Shown in pieces: positions 35,266 through 40,478 of a DNA stretch of 40,478 nt (position 1 is the first letter of the stretch; every line of letters begins with the position of its first letter). The stretch lies in NCBI RefSeq assembly GCF_945952405.1, contig NZ_CAMFIA010000029.1, forward strand, positions 1-40,478. The letters are read 5' to 3'. The stretch comes from an uncultured Stenotrophomonas sp. (GTDB lineage: Bacteria; Pseudomonadota; Gammaproteobacteria; Xanthomonadales; Xanthomonadaceae). Under the pieces are notes generated by a model. The model did not search any database. It was not told the origin of the DNA and saw nothing but the letters and a program-made list of their open reading frames with translations. The position numbers and the translations under genes were made by a program.

Positions 35266-36626
35266 GTCGTCTTGTTGTGGTTTCAAACCGCGTGGCCGTA
35301 CCCGGCGAAAACCGTGCCGGCGGCCTGGCGGTGGGCCTGCTGGCCGCACTCAAGGAGCGCGGCGGGATGTGGTTCGGCTGGAGCGGCAAGAGTGTGCGCG
35401 ACGGCAGCGGCAGCGTGCACACGCAGAAGGACGGCGACATCGAATTCGTCACCCTCGACCTGAGCAAGCGCGAGGTCGACGGTTACTACAACGGCTTCGC
35501 CAACCGCACGCTGTGGCCATTGCTGCACTTCCGCCTGGACCTGGTCGACTATGACCGTGGCACCCGCGAGACCTACCACAAGGTCAACGCGCTGTTCGCC
35601 GACAAGCTCGCGCCGCTGCTGCGGGAGGACGACATCGTCTGGATCCACGATTACCACCTGATTCCGCTTGGTGCACTGCTGCGCGAACGCGGCATCGGCT
35701 GCCGCATCGGTTTCTTCCTGCATATCCCGATGCCGTCGGCCGACCTGCTGCAGGCCATGCCCGACCACCTGCGGCTGTTCTCCGCGCTGTATGCCTATGA
35801 CCTGGTCGGCTTCCAGACCCAGCGCGATGCCGATCGCTTCCAGACCTACCTGCGCCTGTTCGGCGGCGGGCGCGTGCTCGACAACGGCGAACTGGAAGCC
35901 CCCGGCGGGCGCCGCTTCCGCGCGGCGGCGTTCCCGATCGGCATCGATACCGACCTGATCGCGCGCCAGGCCGGCACCGCCGCGACCAAGGCCGCGGTGA
36001 AGAACCTGCGCGCCAGCCTGCGCGACCGCCAGCTGGCCATCGGCGTGGACCGCCTGGACTATTCCAAGGGCCTGCCCGAGCGCTTCCTCGGCTTCGAGCG
36101 CTACCTGCAGCGCCACCCGGACCAGCGCGGCTCGCTGACCTACCTGCAGATCGCCCCGGTGTCGCGCGGCGATGTCACCGAGTACCGGCAGCTGCGCAGC
36201 CAGCTGGAACAGATCGCCGGCCATATCAACGGTGGCCACGCCGAACCGGACTGGACGCCGCTGCGTTACGTCAACCAGAACTTCACCCATGCCACCCTCA
36301 CCGGCTTCTACCGGGCGGCGGCGGTAGGCCTGGTGACACCACTGCGCGATGGCATGAACCTGGTCGCCAAGGAATACGTGGCCTCGCAGGACCCTGAGGA
36401 TCCCGGCGTGCTGGTGCTGTCACTGCTGGCCGGTGCCGCCGACGAGCTGAAGCAGGCATTGCTGGTGAACCCGCACGACCTGGACGGCGTGGCCGATGCC
36501 ATCGCCACGGCGGCGACGATGTCGCTGCGCAGGCGCAAGGAACGCTGGCACGCGATGATGGAGCACCTGCGCACCTACGACATCAACCACTGGCGCCGCA
36601 GCTACCTCGACGCGCTGGAAGGCTGA
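35262..36626 (+). CDS. otsA: Alpha,alpha-trehalose-phosphate synthase
   Basis: The 454-residue GT20 enzyme makes trehalose-6-phosphate from UDP-glucose and glucose-6-phosphate. Signatures are [13 protein letters not shown] at the start, a GGLAVGL glycine motif near 21, [11 protein letters not shown] near 127-137, [32 protein letters not shown] near 263 and [12 protein letters not shown]. It starts with GTG at 35262 behind CAGGAGG and overlaps the GH15 stop by four bases (GTGA). With otsB it forms the OtsA/OtsB osmoprotectant route. A long palindrome immediately follows the stop. Confidence 0.95.
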   Translation: MSRLVVVSNRVAVPGENRAGGLAVGLLAALKERGGMWFGWSGKSVRDGSGSVHTQKDGDIEFVTLDLSKREVDGYYNGFANRTLWPLLHFRLDLVDYDRGTRETYHKVNALFADKLAPLLREDDIVWIHDYHLIPLGALLRERGIGCRIGFFLHIPMPSADLLQAMPDHLRLFSALYAYDLVGFQTQRDADRFQTYLRLFGGGRVLDNGELEAPGGRRFRAAAFPIGIDTDLIARQAGTAATKAAVKNLRASLRDRQLAIGVDRLDYSKGLPERFLGFERYLQRHPDQRGSLTYLQIAPVSRGDVTEYRQLRSQLEQIAGHINGGHAEPDWTPLRYVNQNFTHATLTGFYRAAAVGLVTPLRDGMNLVAKEYVASQDPEDPGVLVLSLLAGAADELKQALLVNPHDLDGVADAIATAATMSLRRRKERWHAMMEHLRTYDINHWRRSYLDALEG

Positions 36627-36628
36627 CA

Positions 36629-36694
36629 AAAAAGGGGACGGAGGGGATTAAGTCGTTTATGCATAAACGACTTAATCCCCTCCGTCCCCTTTTT
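36629..36694. repeat. Long perfect palindrome, family copy 3
   Basis: A fully self-complementary 66-base sequence without a loop (centre ATGCAT at 36659-36664). It differs from copies 1 and 2 by one base in each arm (GGAATTAAG becomes GGGATTAAG), and the change is matched in the opposite arm. It lies between convergent otsA and the DCC-family gene, whose TGA stop shares its last T. Confidence 0.92.
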
Positions 36695-37131
36695 CAATCG
36701 AGGAACCGGGGGGCGTGTTCCGGGGCCGGCAGATGGCAGGCGTCGTGGCGGCCGAACCAGCGGTATCGATTGCGCGCCAGCGTGCGATACGCCGCATCAC
36801 GCCAGCTGCGTGGCACTGCCTGCAGCACCTTGCTCATACGCCACGCGCCGCCCAGCCCCGCCAGCACGCGCAGGATCGCGTCGGTGTCGGTCCAGGCTCC
36901 TTCTGCGTCCAGCAACAGGAACGATGCCGGGTCCCGCGGGTCCAGCCCGTGTGCGCGCAACATCGCGCCCCCGCGCGCGCCCTGCATCGCCGCGAAGTGG
37001 TAACGCCCGTTGCGGTCGAAACGCAGCAGGAAGCGCACCCAGCGGTTGCACAGTGCGCACACGCCATCGAACACGATCACCGCGCTGTGCTCTGCGGCGG
37101 CGGCCTCACTGCGGTTCGAGCCAGCCTTCAT
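36694..37131 (-). CDS. DCC-family (DUF393) thiol-disulfide-type protein
   Basis: The 145-residue protein carries the DGVCALC motif (Asp22, Cys25, Cys28) of the DCC family near its N-terminus, then LLRFDRNGRYHFAAMQ and a central LLLDAEGAWTDTDAILRVL. It is thought to be a thioredoxin-fold oxidoreductase, although the function is unproven. It is the last gene of a leftward overlapping set with DUF4166, pgeF and rluD; its start overlaps the preceding gene by about 26 bases. The stop codon abuts palindrome copy 3. Confidence 0.87.
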   Translation of the reverse strand: MKAGSNRSEAAAAEHSAVIVFDGVCALCNRWVRFLLRFDRNGRYHFAAMQGARGGAMLRAHGLDPRDPASFLLLDAEGAWTDTDAILRVLAGLGGAWRMSKVLQAVPRSWRDAAYRTLARNRYRWFGRHDACHLPAPEHAPRFLD

Positions 37132-37612
37132 AGCGGATCAGGGCTCCTGCCCAGGGCAAGGTCACATCGACCAGGAAAGTGTAGCGCTGGTCGCGCCAGG
37201 CCTCGCGGCAGCGCACGCCGCCGAACCAACGCGTTGGCAACGGCAGCACCCCGAACGCCCAGACCCGCCGCACCGTCCAGTCGATGCCACCGTCATTGGC
37301 CTGCAGGTCGAACTCGAAGCGCACCGCCCCCAGCTGTTCACGCAGGTACCCGTCGTGCGCCCACAGTCGGGACACCATCGGCCAGCGGCCGAACCGCCGT
37401 GCCCAGCGCTCGCCCTGCCGGTGTGCACTGAACGCCACTTCGGTGGGCACGGCCTCGCCATCGCGCGGCAGCCGCGCCAGCGCGGCCAGCAGCGGCACCA
37501 ACCAGTGCCGCCCACGCTCGATCCGCGCCTGCCCCCGGTAGCGGCAGGGCAACGCAGCGCTGTGCAGCGCCCGCACCGGCGCTGCCAGGGTCGCGAAGGA
37601 CGGCCCCAGCAC
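37106..37612 (-). CDS. DUF4166 protein, start codon uncertain
   Basis: About 169 residues with the DUF4166 pattern: FARVLGPSFATL, VRALHSAALP, a central ERWARRFGRWPM and DVTLPWAGALIRYEGWLEPQ at the end. The function is unknown. The domain begins upstream of the first normal start codon: FARVLG is partly encoded before the GTG at 37612, and the only earlier initiation possibility in frame near the pgeF stop is a CTG at 37636, which overlaps that stop as CTGA. I list the GTG form; the true protein probably starts at the CTG. It sits between pgeF and the DCC gene, overlapping the latter. Confidence 0.72.
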   Translation of the reverse strand: MLGPSFATLAAPVRALHSAALPCRYRGQARIERGRHWLVPLLAALARLPRDGEAVPTEVAFSAHRQGERWARRFGRWPMVSRLWAHDGYLREQLGAVRFEFDLQANDGGIDWTVRRVWAFGVLPLPTRWFGGVRCREAWRDQRYTFLVDVTLPWAGALIRYEGWLEPQ

Positions 37613-37632
37613 GCGTGCGAACAGCGGCGTGG

Positions 37633-38403
37633 TCAGGGCGCGATCCAGGCGAGGGTTGCCATGCGTCCGGTGCGGCGATCGCGCCGGTGCGAGTACAGGT
37701 CCGGATCGGCCATGGTCGACACGGTCCCGCCATGCACCTGGGCCGGGTCCATGCCCGCCGCCTGCAGGCGCTGGCGGGCCAGCGCGAACAGGTCCACCTT
37801 CCAGTGACCCGGACGGGTTGCCACGAAGGCCGCCGCGGCGGCCGGGTCGTGGCCGACGAAGGCGTGGTACACCTCCTCGCCGATCTCGTAGTCGGCCGGA
37901 CCTGCTGCCGGGCCCAGCCAGGCCCGCAGCTGCGCGGGCGGGGTCTGCATCGCCGCCACGGTGGCCTCCAGCATGCCGTCGGCCAGCCCGCGCCAGCCGG
38001 CATGGGCAGCACCGATCTCGCTGCCATCGGCCGCGGCGAACACCACCGGCAGGCAGTCGGCGGTCAGGATCGCCAGCACGACACCGGGCACCGAGGTCAC
38101 CGCGGCATCGGCCACCGGCTCGCTGGCGCCGGGCGGCGGCGGCGCGGTGAAGCGCAGCACGGTGCTGCTGTGCACCTGGCGCAGCCAATGCGGCGCGGAC
38201 GGCAGCGCCAGCCCCTGCTGCAGCAGCTGGCGGTTGTGCTCGACGTTGGCCGGGGTGTCACCATCGGCCGCGTGCCGGTTGCCCAGGTTGAACTGCGCGA
38301 ACGGCGCCGGCGAGATGCCCGCACCGTGCCGGCGCGTGGTCAGCGCATGGACGCCCGCAGGCGCCGGCCAGTCGGCCTGTAGCAACGGCAGCGCGGCGGC
38401 CAT
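37633..38403 (-). CDS. pgeF: Peptidoglycan editing factor PgeF (YfiH family)
   Basis: The 256-residue Zn/Cu-binding 'polyphenol oxidase family' protein has the conserved QVH (His78), TADC (Cys117) and HAGWRGL (His134) residues that form the metal-binding and catalytic site, and TGRMATLAWI near the end. PgeF is described as preventing misincorporation of non-native residues into peptidoglycan precursors. The ATG at 38403 overlaps the rluD stop by one base (TGATG); a GTG one codon upstream is also possible. The rluD-pgeF(-clpB) order is well known in proteobacteria. Confidence 0.9.
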   Translation of the reverse strand: MAAALPLLQADWPAPAGVHALTTRRHGAGISPAPFAQFNLGNRHAADGDTPANVEHNRQLLQQGLALPSAPHWLRQVHSSTVLRFTAPPPPGASEPVADAAVTSVPGVVLAILTADCLPVVFAAADGSEIGAAHAGWRGLADGMLEATVAAMQTPPAQLRAWLGPAAGPADYEIGEEVYHAFVGHDPAAAAAFVATRPGHWKVDLFALARQRLQAAGMDPAQVHGGTVSTMADPDLYSHRRDRRTGRMATLAWIAP

Positions 38404-39392
38404 CACCAGCGGTCCCGCTCGCGTGCGGCGAAGGCTTCGCTGTCTTCGCGCAGCACCTTCATCAGCTGCAGCATGTCATCCGGCACCGGCGCGGTATTGC
38501 GCACCAGCTCACCGGTGATCGGGTGGGTGAATTCCAGCGTCTCGGCATGCAGCGCCTGGCGCTTGAAGCCACGCAGCGCGGCCACCAGCTCGTCGCTGGC
38601 GCCCTTGGGCAGCTTCAGCGCGCCACCGTACAGCGGGTCGCCGATGATCGGGTGGCGCACGTGCGCCATGTGCACGCGGATCTGGTGGGTACGACCGGTT
38701 TCCAGGCGGCACTCCAGCGCGGTATGCGCACGGAAGCGCTCACGCAGGCGGTAATGGGTGATCGCTTCCTTGCCGTCCTCGCGCACGGCCATCTTCAGGC
38801 GGTCGCGTGGATGGCGGTCGATCGGGGCATCGGCAGTACCACCGGCCACCAGCGCCCCCATCACGATGGCCAGGTACTGGCGATGCACATCGCGCGCGGC
38901 CAGCTGCTCGACCAGCGCGGTCTGCGCCTCCAGTGTCTTGGCCACCACCATCACGCCGCTGGTGTCCTTGTCCAGGCGATGCACGATGCCCGCGCGCGGC
39001 AGCACCGCCACCGACGGATCGCGGAACAACAGGGCGTTGACCAGGGTGCCGCTGTGGTTGCCGGCGCCCGGGTGCACCACCAGGCCGACCGGCTTGTTGA
39101 TCACCAGCAGGTGCTCGTCCTCGAACAGCACGTCCAGCGGGATGTCTTCCGGCTGGGCGTCGGTCTGGGTCTCGAGCACCACCGTGAGGGTGACCACCTC
39201 GCCGCCGCGCAGCGGATCGCGCGGGCGCACCTGGGCGCCGTCCAGCAGGACGTCGCCGGCCTTGATCCACTCGGTCAGGCGCGAACGCGAGTATTCGGGG
39301 AACAGTTCGGCCACGACGGCGTCGAAACGACGGCCAGCAGCGGTGTCGGGGACGATGGCCTGGCGGGCCGATTCAGAGGGTTGTTCAGACAT
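38403..39392 (-). CDS. rluD: 23S rRNA pseudouridine synthase RluD
   Basis: The 329-residue enzyme makes pseudouridines in helix 69 of 23S rRNA. An N-terminal S4 RNA-binding domain (about 17-70) is followed by the RluA-type catalytic domain. Its signature is [13 protein letters not shown] with catalytic Asp141, and later motifs are [13 protein letters not shown] and GDPLYGG. The sequence follows E. coli RluD closely. Two ATGs are possible, 39404 and 39392; neither has a Shine-Dalgarno, and the second matches MSEQP. It is divergent from bamD, a conserved pairing. Confidence 0.93.
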   Translation of the reverse strand: MSEQPSESARQAIVPDTAAGRRFDAVVAELFPEYSRSRLTEWIKAGDVLLDGAQVRPRDPLRGGEVVTLTVVLETQTDAQPEDIPLDVLFEDEHLLVINKPVGLVVHPGAGNHSGTLVNALLFRDPSVAVLPRAGIVHRLDKDTSGVMVVAKTLEAQTALVEQLAARDVHRQYLAIVMGALVAGGTADAPIDRHPRDRLKMAVREDGKEAITHYRLRERFRAHTALECRLETGRTHQIRVHMAHVRHPIIGDPLYGGALKLPKGASDELVAALRGFKRQALHAETLEFTHPITGELVRNTAPVPDDMLQLMKVLREDSEAFAARERDRW

Positions 39393-39505
39393 GGCAGGGG
39401 GCATTCTTTGAAATTTTGGGGTCCCGGCGGCCGGTTTCAGTCGCTGGACAGGACACTAGGCTATCATCGACCCTTCGTATTCCAGCCGCGTCCCGCCTCG
39501 ACCCC

Positions 39506-40393
39506 ATGATCCGACGCTCCGTCATGCTCTCTGCGCCCGTCCGCCTCACCGCCCTGCTGCTGGTGCTGGTCATCGCCGCCACCGGTTGCCACCGTGGTGC
39601 CAAGAAGGGCGATCGCCCCGATGAAGGGACGCCGGTCGAACAGTTGTACGAGAAGAGCCACAAGCTGATGCAGGGTGGCAACTGGAGCGGGGCTGAAACC
39701 AGCTTCCGCCGCCTGGTGGCCCAGTATCCGTACGGTCCCTATACCGAGCAGGCGATGATCGAAACCGCCTACGCCCAGTACAAGTCCGGCAAGCACGACG
39801 ATGCGGTGTCCAGCATCGACCGCTTCATCCGTACCTACCCGACCCACCGCAACATCGCGTACCTGTACTACCTGCGCGGCCTGGCCAACTCCAACCGCAG
39901 TACGGTTTTCCTGCGCCGCGTATGGTCCCTGGACGCCAGCCGCCGCGACCTGTCCACGCCGCACCAGGCGTACTCGGACTTCAACATCGTGGTCGACCGC
40001 TACCCGAACAGCCGCTATGCCGCCGATGCGCGCCAGCGCATGCTGGAGCTGCGTGACGTGTTCGCCCAGCACGAGCTCGACAACGCCCTGTACTACATGC
40101 GCCGCGGTGCCTGGGTGTCGGCCGCCGGCCGTGCCAACTACCTGCTGGAAACCTACCCGCAGAGCGCCTTCCAGTACGACGCGGTCGCCGTCCTGGCCGA
40201 TTCCTACACCCACCTGGGCAACAAGACCCTGGCCGACGACGCCCGCCGCGTCCTGCAGTTGAACCAGCCGGACCACCCGTGGCTGGAAGGCAAGTGGCCG
40301 AAGTACCCGTGGATGATCCGCAAGCTGAACCCGTTTGCCGGCGAGAAGTCCGCCAGCACCGGCCAGCGCAACGCGCGACTGGAAAAGAAGTAA
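39506..40393 (+). CDS. bamD: Outer-membrane assembly lipoprotein BamD
   Basis: This 295-residue lipoprotein of the BAM complex inserts beta-barrel proteins into the outer membrane. The signal ends VIAATGC with Cys28. The mature part has TPR-like repeats, visible as YEKSHKLMQGGNWSGAETSF, QYPYGPYTEQAMIETAYAQY and DRYPNSRYAADARQRM. The ATG at 39506 fits the lipoprotein signal; another at 39524 would shorten the n-region. It is divergent from rluD and is followed by a strong terminator. Confidence 0.94.
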   Translation: MIRRSVMLSAPVRLTALLLVLVIAATGCHRGAKKGDRPDEGTPVEQLYEKSHKLMQGGNWSGAETSFRRLVAQYPYGPYTEQAMIETAYAQYKSGKHDDAVSSIDRFIRTYPTHRNIAYLYYLRGLANSNRSTVFLRRVWSLDASRRDLSTPHQAYSDFNIVVDRYPNSRYAADARQRMLELRDVFAQHELDNALYYMRRGAWVSAAGRANYLLETYPQSAFQYDAVAVLADSYTHLGNKTLADDARRVLQLNQPDHPWLEGKWPKYPWMIRKLNPFAGEKSASTGQRNARLEKK

Positions 40394-40397
40394 GAGA

Positions 40398-40426
40398 AAG
40401 GGCCCCGCAAGGGGCCCTTCTTCTTT
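40398..40426 (+). terminator. Intrinsic terminator of bamD
   Basis: AAGGGCCCC (40398-40406), loop GCAA, GGGGCCCTT (40411-40419), then CTTCTTT. A strong nine-pair stem five bases after the stop. Confidence 0.88.
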
Positions 40427-40457
40427 GTGGCGGTCGCCCATCCGGGGGGCATCACAC

Positions 40458-40476
40458 AGCCGGCCAGCGGCCGGCT
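40458..40476. repeat. SMAG-like REP palindrome at window edge
   Basis: AGCCGGCC-AGC-GGCCGGCT; the element may continue outside the window. Confidence 0.6.
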
Positions 40477-40478
40477 CT

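Noticed and set aside
36694..38403. A 360-codon leftward frame (37106-38188) as one long gene
   Set aside because: Its first half is out of frame with pgeF and is Arg/Gly-rich noise; only the last third is the DUF4166 protein.

Overview
The window is a high-GC gammaproteobacterial chromosome segment, most consistent with the Stenotrophomonas maltophilia complex. The main evidence is an L2-type class A beta-lactamase with a twin-arginine signal next to a divergent AmpR regulator, together with repeated GTAG/TGCCGGCC palindromes of the SMAG type. No rRNA, tRNA, CRISPR array, insertion sequence or prophage was seen.

Layout, left to right. 1-2351: the 3' end of a DUF3011 gene, a lipoprotein and a CPA2 antiporter. 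2438-4390: blaL2/ampR. 4411-4478: a long perfect palindrome, the first of three family members. 4509-9098: the ABC-F ATPase YheS, divergent from a TonB-dependent receptor. 9124-10999: composite REP palindromes, then the KefB/YbaL-type antiporter. 11086-12504: an O-acetylhomoserine sulfhydrylase with its terminator. 12687-15669: an RstA/RstB-like two-component pair followed by a MipA/OmpV-family outer-membrane protein. The mipA-like gene has a good match to the E. coli RstA box in front of it. 15707-16264: an unknown exported protein.

The most unusual stretch is 16647-20330, a run of overlapping genes: lipoprotein A, a truncated class-3-lipase-like protein fused in frame to lipoprotein B, an intact lipase-like protein with a Gln-rich tail, and a coiled-coil single-pass membrane protein. 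I read it as a tandem antibacterial lipase effector/immunity array in which the first effector has been reduced to a fossil. A seven-copy ATGGTC hexamer lies inside the fossil, and a nearly identical core block is shared by the two effector copies.

20352-28382: clpB with a sigma-32 promoter, a DUF3014 membrane protein, a glutathione S-transferase, an NCS2-like permease and pyruvate:quinone oxidoreductase (poxB). 28444-29888: the second long palindrome, an FG-GAP/XAC2610-like protein with an SH3-like tail, and a DUF3574 lipoprotein. 30103-32538: a second TonB-dependent receptor paralogous to the first. 32685-36626: a trehalose operon, otsB - GH15 hydrolase - otsA, with overlapping genes. The third palindrome follows. 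36694-39392: a leftward cluster of a DCC-family protein, DUF4166, pgeF and rluD. 39506-40393: bamD, divergent from rluD, ending in a clear terminator.

Starts were chosen from Shine-Dalgarno sequences, signal peptides, family alignment from memory and overlaps with neighbours. All names are from motif recognition without database searches.
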